64,000 nt of DNA from Paraburkholderia sp. ZP32-5. Lineage in GTDB: Bacteria; Pseudomonadota; Gammaproteobacteria; Burkholderiales; Burkholderiaceae. Positions 35,664 to 45,175 of the stretch are shown here, one piece after another. Where the stretch lies: positions 2,232,001 to 2,296,000 of the forward strand of contig NZ_JAJEJP010000001.1 of the NCBI RefSeq assembly GCF_021390495.1, given 5' to 3'. The stretch's first letter is position 1. The number at the start of each line of letters is the position of its first letter. Position numbers and translations under genes: made by a program. The notes under the pieces were generated by a model. The model saw only the letters and a program-made list of their open reading frames with translations, was not told where the DNA came from and did not search any database.

Positions 35664-36210
35664 AACGCGCGCGAGACTCGCATTCGATGCAGTCTCTCTC
35701 TGGTTCCGTTCGTCGCCCTCGTCCCCTTCGCCTCCTTACCTGCTCGCGCCTACCTCACTGAAGCTTAAGAGAAGCTGATGGCGCGACACGCGCGTTGTTG
35801 TTCATATCGTTCAGGTTGCCCCGACGAGCGTCATCGCCCTAGTCTGCAACTGAATGTATCCGCGCGATAGATCCACCACAAAAACGCACGCCCTGCTTTC
35901 TTCAACCACTGATCCAACAGTCATTCGACATCAGCGAGCGCGTCGTGCGTTGCTGAATGCAGCTCTTTTCATAACCCGTTCAAGGGTTTGCACAGCGGCT
36001 TAACAATCGCCTGTCATTTGAACGCGGCCTGTCCACGTTTGATCTACGCCATTCATTCCATTCGCATCGCGACATTGCCGTGCATGCGTATCGACACGTC
36101 CTGTTACACACAAACACACCGGTAACCGCGCTGCTCAGTAGAGTTCGTTCAAACGCAAGCGGTTCACTCGAATTCACATAAACCCACACACGCAAACAGG
36201 GAGTAACGTC
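35664..36210. other. Spacer before the His-rich small genes
   Basis: This 547-bp stretch has no supported gene on either strand. It is lower in GC than its surroundings, especially at 35780-36180, and may contain the promoter of the small lipoprotein gene. A CTTAAG-AGAAG-CTGATG sequence (35764-35780) is a poor match to the boxes described elsewhere. Confidence 0.4.
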
Positions 36211-36345
36211 ATGAAGAAAATTTTCGCTCTGGTCATTCTGGCCGCCACGCTCGGCGGCACGTTGAGCGGCTGCATCGTGGTCCCGGACGAGCATCACGCT
36301 CACTACGATCACGACCACCACTATGACGACCACGGCCGCTATTGA
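36211..36345 (+). CDS. 44-aa His/Asp-rich lipoprotein
   Basis: A small exported lipoprotein. The signal KKIFALVILAATLGGTLSG is followed by the lipobox Cys, and only 23 residues remain in the mature form: VVPDEHHAHYDHDHHYDDHGRY-type sequence, rich in His, Asp and Tyr. Such a tail could bind zinc, nickel or copper at the outer membrane. GGGAG precedes the ATG. I do not recognise a named family. It is followed 111 bp later by another His-rich exported protein. Confidence 0.72.
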   Translation: MKKIFALVILAATLGGTLSGCIVVPDEHHAHYDHDHHYDDHGRY

Positions 36346-36456
36346 TCACTCGACAGAGCACGCACAGCCCATGCTGATGAGCGCACCTTGCGTATCTCAT
36401 GAGCACGGCGTGCGGGTCTTTTACTCCACCGACAACATCGACAAAGAGAATAGAAC

Positions 36457-36834
36457 ATGAGTCACTCACGCAACCGCTGGATATCGTTGACGCTCGTCGC
36501 CGGCCTCGCGATCGGCGCATCGTCGGCCGCTTTCGCGCACGTCGACGTCGGCGTGAATATCGGTGTGCCGGGCATCGCGGTCGCACCCGCGGTGGTCGAA
36601 GCGCCGCCGCCCGTCTATGTGCAGCCCGAGCCGGTGTATGCGCCCCCGCCGCCGGCCGCGGTCGTGATCGCACCGGGCTGGTATGGCGATCGTTACTACG
36701 ATGGTCACCGCTACTGGGAACGTCGCGAATGGGAACGCCATCACGGCGAATGGCACGACGCGCGCGGCCCGCATGGCGACTGGCACGACAACGGCTGGCA
36801 CGGGCATGGGCACGATCACGACCACGGCCATTGA
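36457..36834 (+). CDS. Exported His/Pro-rich protein
   Basis: A 125-aa protein with a cleavable signal peptide (WISLTLVAGLAIGASSAAFA, ending AFA-H). The mature part has a short VDVGVNIGVPGIAV segment, a Pro/Val stretch (APPPVYVQPEPVYAPPPP) and a C-terminal third rich in His, Trp, Asp and Gly ending in repeated HGH and HDH. Such periplasmic proteins are common in this group and are usually called hypothetical. Metal binding or an envelope-stress role is possible. It follows the small lipoprotein gene in the same direction. Confidence 0.75.
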   Translation: MSHSRNRWISLTLVAGLAIGASSAAFAHVDVGVNIGVPGIAVAPAVVEAPPPVYVQPEPVYAPPPPAAVVIAPGWYGDRYYDGHRYWERREWERHHGEWHDARGPHGDWHDNGWHGHGHDHDHGH

Positions 36835-36918
36835 TGACGCAACGGCGGCGTGGCCCACGCCGCCGTTGCACGCCCGCATCACTGGCATTCGCGCCAACTC
36901 ATCGACAGGAGCGACGAC

Positions 36919-37164
36919 GTGCTGAATAACGATCCAAGACGAGTGATGGCGCAGGTCGACGGTGCCGTCATCTGCGCCGAATACAGCGAGCTAACTGGTC
37001 AACTCTGTTTGCGTCAGGACGGCACGTTGCTGCGCGAATGGTTTCCGCCGCATTCGTGGATGGCGATCGCGTCGGTGGCTGGCGCGCGGCATTGGGGCAC
37101 GCGGCCGACCGATGAGGACCTGCTGGCGCTGTTGCACAACGAAATGGCGTTGTTGCGCTCGTGA
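36919..37164 (+). CDS. Hypothetical 81-aa protein
   Basis: An 81-residue soluble protein of unknown family, with a mixed core (VMAQVDGAVICAEYSELTGQ, WMAIASVAGARHWGTRPTDE) and a helical LLALLHNEMALLRS end. The GTG at 36919 is used because it follows AGGAG at 8 bases and no better start exists. It is in the same direction as the two exported proteins and may be cotranscribed, 84 bp after the second. Confidence 0.6.
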   Translation: MLNNDPRRVMAQVDGAVICAEYSELTGQLCLRQDGTLLREWFPPHSWMAIASVAGARHWGTRPTDEDLLALLHNEMALLRS

Positions 37165-37249
37165 TCTTGCGCGCTGCTTCAACACAGCGCGAAACGGCGC
37201 TGCGGCGGAGCCTGCCGATCGATCGAAGGCCCCGCGCGTTACTCAGCCA

Positions 37250-38548
<1,299 letters not shown>

Positions 38549-38695
38549 TTACGGTGCGCGGGTGCGCGAAACGGCTGATGATCGGACGCAAAGGCAGGCT
38601 GGGCGGGATTTCCCCGCGGTTCGACCGAGGTATGCGCCGATATGTCGGGACGGCACACTCCCCGCGTAAACCCCGATCCGCCCAGCCCGGCTCAG

Positions 38696-40267
38696 CTAGA
38701 CGAGAAAAAGCCGGTACACCGGGTTTTTCGTCTCTTCCCAGCACGGATAACCCAGCGTCTCGATGAAGCGGTCGAATGCTTCGTTGTCGTTCGTGGGCAC
38801 CTGAATACCGACGAGGATCGAACTGTAGTCCGCGCCCTGGTTGCGATAGTGGAACAGGCTGATGTTCCAGTCCGGCGCCATCGACGACAGGAATTTCATC
38901 AGTGCGCCCGGCCGCTCCGGAAACTCGAAGCGGAACAGCCGCTCGTCATGCGCGAGCGGCGAACGGCCGCCGACCATATAGCGGATGTGCTGCTTCGACA
39001 GTTCATCGAAGGTCAGATCGACGGTCGCGAAACCGTGCGCTTCGAATGCGCTGGCGATCTGCGCGGACTCGCTGCGATTTTTGATCTGCACGCCGACGAA
39101 GATATGCGCCGAGTTCGCATCCGCGATCCGGTAGTTGAATTCGGTGACGCTGCGTGTGCCGACCAGTTCGCAGAAGCGTTTGAAGCTGCCGCGCTCTTCG
39201 GGGATCGTCACCGCGAAAACCGCTTCGCGCGCTTCGCCCACTTCCGCGCGTTCGGCGACGAAGCGCATGCGGTCGAAGTTCATGTTCGCGCCCGACGTGA
39301 TCGCGATCAGCGTCTGGTTCTCGATGCCTTCTCTTTCGGCGTACTGCTTCGCACCGGCCACCGCGAGCGAGCCCGCGGGTTCGAGCACGCTACGCGTGTC
39401 CTGGAACACGTCCTTGATCGCCGCGCACAGCGCATCGGTATTCACAAGCAGGACTTCATCGAGATATTCGCTGCACAGGCGGAAGGTTTCCTCGCCGACC
39501 AGCTTTACCGCGGTGCCGTCGGAGAACAGGCCGACTTCGTTCAAGGTCACCCGTTCACCTGCTTTCAGCGACGCGGCCATCGCGCACGAATCGTCGGTCT
39601 GCACGCCGATCACCTTGATCTCCGGGCGCACCGCTTTCACGTACGCGGCGACACCCGCCGCGAGACCGCCGCCGCCGATCGGCACGAAGATCGCGTGAAT
39701 CGGGCCCTGATGCTGGCTGAGGATTTCCATCGCGACGGTGCCCTGGCCCGCGATCACATACGGATCGTCGAACGGATGCACGAAGGTCAGATCGCGCTCC
39801 TGCTGCAACTTGACCGCGTGCGTGTACGCATCGCTATACGATTCACCGGACTGCACGACCTCGACAGTTGGCCCGCCATGCGTGCGGATCGCGTCGACCT
39901 TTACCTGCGGCGTGGTCACCGGCACGACGATGATCGCTTTCACGCCCAGACGTGCCGCCGACAATGCGACACCCTGTGCATGATTGCCCGCTGATGCGGT
40001 GATCACGCCACGCCCCAATGCATCGGCCGGAATGTGCGCCATCTTGTTGTACGCGCCGCGCAGCTTGAACGAGAACACCGGCTGGTTATCCTCGCGCTTC
40101 AGATAGACCGGGTTGCGTAAGCGCGCCGACAGGTTCGGTGCGCGTTCGAGTTCGGTCTCGCGCGCCACGTCGTAGACGCGCGCGGTCAGGGTCTTTTTCA
40201 GGTAGTCGTCGCAAGACGCAACGCGCTCAGCGGCCGCGGCGGCCTGGTCGAGTTCGGTTAACAGCAA
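38696..40267 (-). CDS. ilvA: Threonine ammonia-lyase, biosynthetic (IlvA)
   Basis: A 523-aa PLP enzyme that deaminates threonine to 2-oxobutanoate in isoleucine synthesis. The PLP lysine is in VFSFKLRGAYNKM (Lys68), and the phosphate loop is PIGGGGLAAG. Two C-terminal ACT-like regulatory domains (about 335-520) carry isoleucine feedback control, as in the long biosynthetic form. No ATG lies near the expected start. The TTG at 40267 follows AGGAG at 7 bases, adding about 16 residues (LLTELDQAAAAAERV) before the usual start at DYLKK. A TTG start would keep translation low. Confidence 0.94.
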   Translation of the reverse strand: MLLTELDQAAAAAERVASCDDYLKKTLTARVYDVARETELERAPNLSARLRNPVYLKREDNQPVFSFKLRGAYNKMAHIPADALGRGVITASAGNHAQGVALSAARLGVKAIIVVPVTTPQVKVDAIRTHGGPTVEVVQSGESYSDAYTHAVKLQQERDLTFVHPFDDPYVIAGQGTVAMEILSQHQGPIHAIFVPIGGGGLAAGVAAYVKAVRPEIKVIGVQTDDSCAMAASLKAGERVTLNEVGLFSDGTAVKLVGEETFRLCSEYLDEVLLVNTDALCAAIKDVFQDTRSVLEPAGSLAVAGAKQYAEREGIENQTLIAITSGANMNFDRMRFVAERAEVGEAREAVFAVTIPEERGSFKRFCELVGTRSVTEFNYRIADANSAHIFVGVQIKNRSESAQIASAFEAHGFATVDLTFDELSKQHIRYMVGGRSPLAHDERLFRFEFPERPGALMKFLSSMAPDWNISLFHYRNQGADYSSILVGIQVPTNDNEAFDRFIETLGYPCWEETKNPVYRLFLV

Positions 40268-40383
40268 GGCAAGCTCCTGGTTGGCAACATACGATGCAGC
40301 GGCGACGCAATAACGAAGTGGCTGCGATCGGGATCGATCGACTGCGGAGTCGCCAGGAGGCAGGCAGGAAAGCGGACATAAAA

Positions 40384-40407
40384 AAACCCGCCTCTGCTGG
40401 CGGGTTT
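40384..40407 (-). terminator. Terminator of the mprF-acvB operon
   Basis: AAACCCGCC-AGCAGA-GGCGGGTTT on the minus strand is a perfect 9-bp stem with a 6-base loop running into seven T in total. It lies 204 bp after acvB. It may also act weakly on the other strand. Confidence 0.8.
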
Positions 40408-40610
40408 ATGTGTCACTGCGATTCGACGCGCGCTAACCCACCATTCGATGAATGATGCTAATAATCAGCGCAATACGGATGTCGAGGCAGTTCATGGCGG
40501 CGATCTTCGTCGAGTTGCCTGGCTTTGTCAATCCCTCGGACTCAGCATTGCTGTGCCTGCGCGATGGCACGCGTTCGGTTGCGCGCCTCGCTCAATGCAC
40601 CGCACGGTGC

Positions 40611-41876
40611 TCAATTCTGCACGCCGCTCTGCTTCCTGAACGCGGTGAGAATGCGCTGCTCGAGCGCGTCGTAATCGCCGCCAAAGTGATGATCGCCCGA
40701 CGTGCGAATCACCGCGATACCGGTCTTGCCCAGCGTCGGACACAGCGTGTCGGCTTCGTTCTCGCCATAGAAGCACTGCACGATCGACGGCGGCAGATGC
40801 GCCAGCTCCGGCTTCACGTTCAGCGCCTTATCGCTGGCGGGCATGCCGAGCCAACCGCCGACGCGAATCTGGAAATCGGCGTCGGGTGCGAAGCCGAGCA
40901 GCGAGATCAGCGATACCTTCGCGCGCAACTCTTCCGGCAGACGGTTGTACGCAAACGGCATCACGTCGGCGCCGAACGAATAGCCGACGAGCGCGATGTG
41001 TTGCGCGTGCCAGCGCGCGCCATAGGTTTGCATCACGCGCGCGAGGTCGCGGCTCGTCTGCGCGGGCGGCTTCTCGCTCCAGAAATAACGCAGGCTGTCC
41101 CAGCCGATCACCGACACGCCATCTTTCTGCAGCGCCTGCGCAATCGTCTTGTCGAGATCGCGCCAGCCGCCGTCGCCGGAAATCACGATCGCCATCAGGC
41201 CGTTCGGGTGCGCGGCAGGCAGTTCGATCAGCGGCAGATCGGACACGTCGTCAGCGTTCGTCGATAGCGATTGCAGATGCGGCGTGACCAGCGCAACGAG
41301 GCGCGCGCGATCGGCATCGCCGGTATTCGCCTTTTCGACGAAGCCTGGTACCTTGTCGCGGATCACGGTCGGATCCGGCGGGCATGGCTGGAAGCGTGCG
41401 TCGAGCGTCGGGTCGGCAGCAATGGATACCGCGCCGGCAATCGTATTCGACGGAGCCTGTTCGAGCACGTGCATCGCGAGCGTCGCGCCCTGCCCTGTGC
41501 CTGCGACGATCGGCGCGAAATAGCGGCTCGACTGCGACTGCCGTTCGAGCTGATGACTCAACGCTTCGGCGTCGCCCACCAGTTGATGGCAGGTTTCCTT
41601 GCTCGCTTTCAGGTGTTGCGCGTAACGCGCGGTATCCACACCGACGGTCATCGCGCCGGCCTTCGCGAGCGCATCTGCGCTTTGCTGATCGGCCGCGCTC
41701 CAGCCGCTCGCCTGCGAATACAGCACGACGAAGCCGCGCAACGGCCCATCGGGCTGCGTCACCTGCACGTCGCCATAGCGGCCGCCGGGCACGGTGGTGG
41801 TTGCCGCCTGCGCGAGCGCGCCGCAGCTCAGAACGCCGGCCGCGATCGCGAGCCGGAACAACGGATGCAATGTCAT
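40611..41876 (-). CDS. acvB: AcvB/VirJ-family periplasmic lysyl-PG hydrolase
   Basis: A 421-aa exported alpha/beta-hydrolase-like protein. The signal peptide (LAIAAGVLSCGALAQAA) is followed by two VirJ-like halves; the second begins NGLMAIVISGDGGWRDLDK and has GVSVIGWDSLRYFWSE and LVGYSFGADVMPFA with the GxSxG nucleophile. AcvB of Agrobacterium and Rhizobium is known to cleave lysyl-phosphatidylglycerol made by LpiA/MprF. Here too it follows mprF directly, with an ATGA overlap. It should lower or tune the positive charge added to the membrane. Confidence 0.9.
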   Translation of the reverse strand: MTLHPLFRLAIAAGVLSCGALAQAATTTVPGGRYGDVQVTQPDGPLRGFVVLYSQASGWSAADQQSADALAKAGAMTVGVDTARYAQHLKASKETCHQLVGDAEALSHQLERQSQSSRYFAPIVAGTGQGATLAMHVLEQAPSNTIAGAVSIAADPTLDARFQPCPPDPTVIRDKVPGFVEKANTGDADRARLVALVTPHLQSLSTNADDVSDLPLIELPAAHPNGLMAIVISGDGGWRDLDKTIAQALQKDGVSVIGWDSLRYFWSEKPPAQTSRDLARVMQTYGARWHAQHIALVGYSFGADVMPFAYNRLPEELRAKVSLISLLGFAPDADFQIRVGGWLGMPASDKALNVKPELAHLPPSIVQCFYGENEADTLCPTLGKTGIAVIRTSGDHHFGGDYDALEQRILTAFRKQSGVQN

Positions 41877-44467
41877 GAACGCCGGCCTCCTGCCAGCAAC
41901 GACAGGTCCGCGAGCGTGAAGAACACGCCGACCGAACCCGATGCCGCGAGATAGCGCGGCTCCCAGTGCGGCTGGAACTTGCTCTTGAAAGCACGCAGAC
42001 CGCGGAAGTTATAGAAACGGCCGCCGAAGCGCCACACGATGCCGGCGACGCGATGCCAACGCGATGCGAGCGGCGTCGGCCGCATGCCGGACAGCGGCGC
42101 GATGCCGAGACTCAGCGAACGGAAGCCCGCCTGCTTCAGATGCAGCGCAAGCTGCGTGAACAGATATTCCATCGCGTACGGCGACGCGCTTTCGACATGG
42201 CGCATCACGCCGACAGTCGCCTCGGTGTTCAGATCGGTCGTCATGAAGGTCACGAACGCGACCGGCTCGCCATTCTGACGCACCAGCATCACCGATTGCG
42301 CGGCCAGGTATTCGTCATTGAACGCCGCGACCGAGAAGCTCTTCTCGCGCGCATCGCGGCTGCCGAGCCAGCCGTCGGAAATCCCGCGCAACGTTTCGAG
42401 CGAAGCCGGCACGTGCGCCTGATCGATCACCTCGACCGTGAAGCCATCGCGCTCGCCGCGCTTTAACGCATAGCGCAGATGCGCGCGATGCGAGCCCTTC
42501 AGATCGAAATCGTCGAGTACGACATGCGCTTCCTCGCCGAGCTTCATCAGCGTCAGGCCCGCGTCGAGATACAGCGGCAACGCGTTCGCGCGCACCTGGT
42601 AGAACGCCGCGCGCCCGCCATGCTGATGCGCGAGCGCGACGAACTTGCTGATCAGGCCGGCCCACTCGTCGCGCGGCCCGACCGGATCGTGCAGCGCGGC
42701 CCATGTGCGGCCGTACTTCGCGTACATCAGGAACGCCTTGCGCGACTCCGAAAACAGGAAGCTCTTGTCGCCCATCAGCGCGAGGCCGGCATCGCTGCGT
42801 TCCTGCGCGCGCACGATGAGCGCGGCGTCGTGCAGATCCTCGGGCGCCGGCTTGACGAAGCGGCCCGGCGCCGGACGCAGCAACTGCCAGAACGAGAACG
42901 TCGCGGCGAACAGGCTCGCCGCCAGCGTCGCGCGCAGCGCGCGCGGCGCGCGCTCGTCGAACGCGAATTGCCACCACAGATCGCGCGTGTACGGCACGTC
43001 ACGGAACGCGAACAGCATCACCCACGTCGCGAGCATCAGCACCATCGCGACCGACACGAGCCAACCCGCGGTGAAGCGCTCGGCAAACAGCGACGAATGG
43101 CGGTTGAAGCGCTTGCGCGTCGCGAGCAGCAGCACGATCAGCATGCCGAGCACGCCCGCCTCGACGAATGCGAGACCCTTGGTCAGCGACAGCGCGAGGC
43201 TCGCCACCGCGAGCGCGAGCGTCATCCACCAGGCGGCGTCGAGCCGCCGCAGCAGGCCGCGCGCGACGAACAGCAGCAGCACGCCGAGCACGCTGCACAG
43301 CATCTGCGAGCTTTCGAGCACCCACAGCGGCACGATGCCGCGCAGGACATGAATGCGTTGCCAGAACGCCGGCGTCGCGCTCGAAATCACCAGCATGCCG
43401 CCGACCACGAACGTGACGAGGCTCAGAAACAGCGGCGCGAGTTCCGACACACGCTCTGCCTGCAGCAGCGACAGGCGGCTCTTCAGCGCGCGGCCTTCGA
43501 AGCCCGCCAGCAGCGCCGCCGACACGATCAGCGGCACGCCGAAATAGATCGCGCGATAGGCAAGCAGCGCGGCAACCATCTGCTGCATCGGCACGCTGCC
43601 GCTCAGCGTGAATACCATCGCCGCCTCGAACACGCCGACCCCGCCGGGCGTATGACCGATCAGGCCGAGCAGCATCGCGGCCGCATAAACAGTGATAAAG
43701 CCGACGAAGCTCACGTTCGTGTGCGGCAGCACCGCCCACAGCGCAAGGCCGGCGGCGACCACATCGAGCACCGCGAGCGCGACCTGCGCGAGCAGATCGC
43801 GGCGCGCCGGAATATCGAACGACAGCCATTGCCAGCGCGTGCGTACCGGCCGCGTGTCGCGGCGGCACGCGGCAGCCGCGAGCACCAGCGCGAGCAGCAG
43901 CGCGGCCCCGCCGCAGCGCAGCGCGGGTGGACTCAGGTGCAGCATCGGCGCCAGCTGACCGGCCATGCCCAGCATGCCGAGCGCGGTCATCAGCACCAGC
44001 GCGAGCGCGAGCGACACGCTGGTGAACACCGTCATGCGGCCGATCTGCACCGGCGTCACGTTCGCGACGCCATAGACGCGCGCGCGCACCGCCCCGCCCG
44101 TCAGCGCGCCGAAACCGGTCACGTTGCCGAGCGCGGAGCCCGCGGTCGCGCCGACCCACAGCGCGGCGCGTGGCACGCTCGTGCCGAGATAGCGCAGCCC
44201 GACCGCATCGCGCCCGACCAGTGCCAGATAGCTGAGCGCGGTCGCACCAAGCGCACCGGCCCACTCACCCGCCGACAGATCGCGCAATTCGCGTATCACC
44301 GAGCGATAGTCGACCGCTTCCGACAGATGCTGCAGCACGACCAGCAGCAGCCCGCAAATGACGAGCGCGAGCACGGGTGACAGAAGTCCCCGGCTGCACA
44401 GCGCTTTCGAGGCCTGGCGGAGCATCACGCCCGGGCGCTCGAAGCTGTGTTGAAGTCGATGAAACAT
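41873..44467 (-). CDS. mprF: Bifunctional lysyl-phosphatidylglycerol flippase/synthetase MprF
   Basis: An 864-aa inner-membrane protein. The N-terminal two thirds hold about fourteen helices of the flippase part (GNVTGFGALTGGAVRARVYG, GLIGHTPGGVGVFEAAMVF), and the C-terminal cytosolic synthetase domain (DUF2156, about 560-860) shows FLMYAKYGRTWAALHDPVGP, FYQVRANALPLYLDAGL and SLGIAPLSGM. It transfers lysine from Lys-tRNA to phosphatidylglycerol and flips it outward, giving resistance to cationic peptides and acid. The ATG at 44467 fits the family; the frame extends to 44824 without merit. It forms an operon with acvB. Confidence 0.93.
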   Translation of the reverse strand: MFHRLQHSFERPGVMLRQASKALCSRGLLSPVLALVICGLLLVVLQHLSEAVDYRSVIRELRDLSAGEWAGALGATALSYLALVGRDAVGLRYLGTSVPRAALWVGATAGSALGNVTGFGALTGGAVRARVYGVANVTPVQIGRMTVFTSVSLALALVLMTALGMLGMAGQLAPMLHLSPPALRCGGAALLLALVLAAAACRRDTRPVRTRWQWLSFDIPARRDLLAQVALAVLDVVAAGLALWAVLPHTNVSFVGFITVYAAAMLLGLIGHTPGGVGVFEAAMVFTLSGSVPMQQMVAALLAYRAIYFGVPLIVSAALLAGFEGRALKSRLSLLQAERVSELAPLFLSLVTFVVGGMLVISSATPAFWQRIHVLRGIVPLWVLESSQMLCSVLGVLLLFVARGLLRRLDAAWWMTLALAVASLALSLTKGLAFVEAGVLGMLIVLLLATRKRFNRHSSLFAERFTAGWLVSVAMVLMLATWVMLFAFRDVPYTRDLWWQFAFDERAPRALRATLAASLFAATFSFWQLLRPAPGRFVKPAPEDLHDAALIVRAQERSDAGLALMGDKSFLFSESRKAFLMYAKYGRTWAALHDPVGPRDEWAGLISKFVALAHQHGGRAAFYQVRANALPLYLDAGLTLMKLGEEAHVVLDDFDLKGSHRAHLRYALKRGERDGFTVEVIDQAHVPASLETLRGISDGWLGSRDAREKSFSVAAFNDEYLAAQSVMLVRQNGEPVAFVTFMTTDLNTEATVGVMRHVESASPYAMEYLFTQLALHLKQAGFRSLSLGIAPLSGMRPTPLASRWHRVAGIVWRFGGRFYNFRGLRAFKSKFQPHWEPRYLAASGSVGVFFTLADLSLLAGGRRS

Positions 44468-44786
44468 GGTCAATGCGGGCCTTGCGAGAGGAGCAGCGGC
44501 GACGGGTCGTCGCGCGCGGTATCGCCTGTTTCGACGATTACAAAGTGATAACGGCAAAGCGGGCAAAAGGTTGACAGCGCGCGCGATTTTGCTGACGGGG
44601 TCAGTTGCGCGGCGAACCGGCCGCAGGACGGGATTGTGATGCTCCAGGCCGCGCTCACGACATCGGGGTTTGCGCAGGAGTAAGGGAAAACGACAAGTGA
44701 TGAAGGCGATCAGAAAGCAAAATGCCCGCTGTTCGAGCGGGCATCGTTGTGATGCATAGGGCCTTGGCGGCCCGCGCCGGTATCTA
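44468..44786. other. Spacer between mprF and the 47-aa gene
   Basis: This 319-bp stretch holds the mprF promoter region on the minus strand and the terminator of the small gene at 44722-44744. No gene is supported; a frame running into mprF from 44824 has no family match. Confidence 0.5.
44722..44744 (-). terminator. Terminator of the 47-aa gene
   Basis: ATGCCCGCT-CGAAC-AGCGGGCAT on the minus strand is a perfect 9-bp stem with a 5-base loop, followed by TTTGCTTTC. It lies 43 bp after the stop of the small gene and before mprF, so the two are separate transcripts. Confidence 0.75.
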
Positions 44787-44930
44787 TTACAGCGGACGGC
44801 GATACGCTTCAGCAAGCACCGCACAGTTCTGCAGATGCAGGTTCAGCGCGTACAGCGCCAGCGCGCGCAGCTTGCCGAACAGCGTGGTGGTGGCGGGAGT
44901 GGAACGGACAGCGTTGGATGCGGTGTTCAT
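44787..44930 (-). CDS. 47-aa small protein with own promoter and terminator
   Basis: A short gene of 47 residues of unknown family. It has a Thr/Ser-rich start (MNTASNAVRSTPATTT) and an amphipathic helix, LFGKLRALALYALNLHLQN, ending CAVLAEAYRRPL. GAGGAA lies 6 bases before the ATG. Upstream are a perfect TATAAT (44980-44985) and a 7-bp inverted repeat at the expected start of transcription; downstream is a terminator. The complete expression unit makes the gene credible. The helix could bind a membrane surface or a protein partner. Confidence 0.75.
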   Translation of the reverse strand: MNTASNAVRSTPATTTLFGKLRALALYALNLHLQNCAVLAEAYRRPL

Positions 44931-44946
44931 GACTAGTTCCTCGTTT

Positions 44947-44977
44947 GGTTATTAGGGTTTTCACCTAAGCAATAACC
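44947..44977. promoter_or_regulatory. Inverted repeat at the start of the 47-aa transcript
   Basis: GGTTATT (44947-44953) and AATAACC (44971-44977) are perfect 7-bp arms 17 bp apart. The right arm sits at the predicted transcription start. It may be an operator or, in RNA, a 5' hairpin just before the ribosome site. Confidence 0.45.
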
Positions 44978-44979
44978 CG

Positions 44980-45007
44980 ATTATAGTCTTCTTATGGCGC
45001 GGCGCAA
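44980..45007 (-). promoter_or_regulatory. Promoter of the 47-aa gene
   Basis: On the minus strand a perfect -10 TATAAT (44985-44980) is preceded after 16 bp by TTGCGC. The region is A/T-rich on both sides. The transcript would start near 44973. Confidence 0.6.
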
Positions 45008-45175
45008 CAAAAAATAAAAAGCGTGTGGTGTTGCACGCCACACCATCGCGTCAAACTCAGAAATGGTAAAAGGGCGATATCGGCAAGCCCGGTATTAACA
45101 ATCCGCACCAATCCGCACCGTTCAGGTGCAATAATTACGCCTTTGCCTGCGGCGCATCGCCGCAGCCTCGCCGTC

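Noticed and set aside
35764..35780. CTTAAG-AGAAG-CTGATG as a fifth PmrA-like box
   Set aside because: The second half-site is poor, no -10 is found 10-11 bp away, and the next gene is over 400 bp downstream.
42479..44380. 633-codon plus-strand frame opposite mprF
   Set aside because: The translation is mostly Arg, Gln, His and Ala, typical of a GC-rich antisense frame, while the minus strand encodes a complete MprF.
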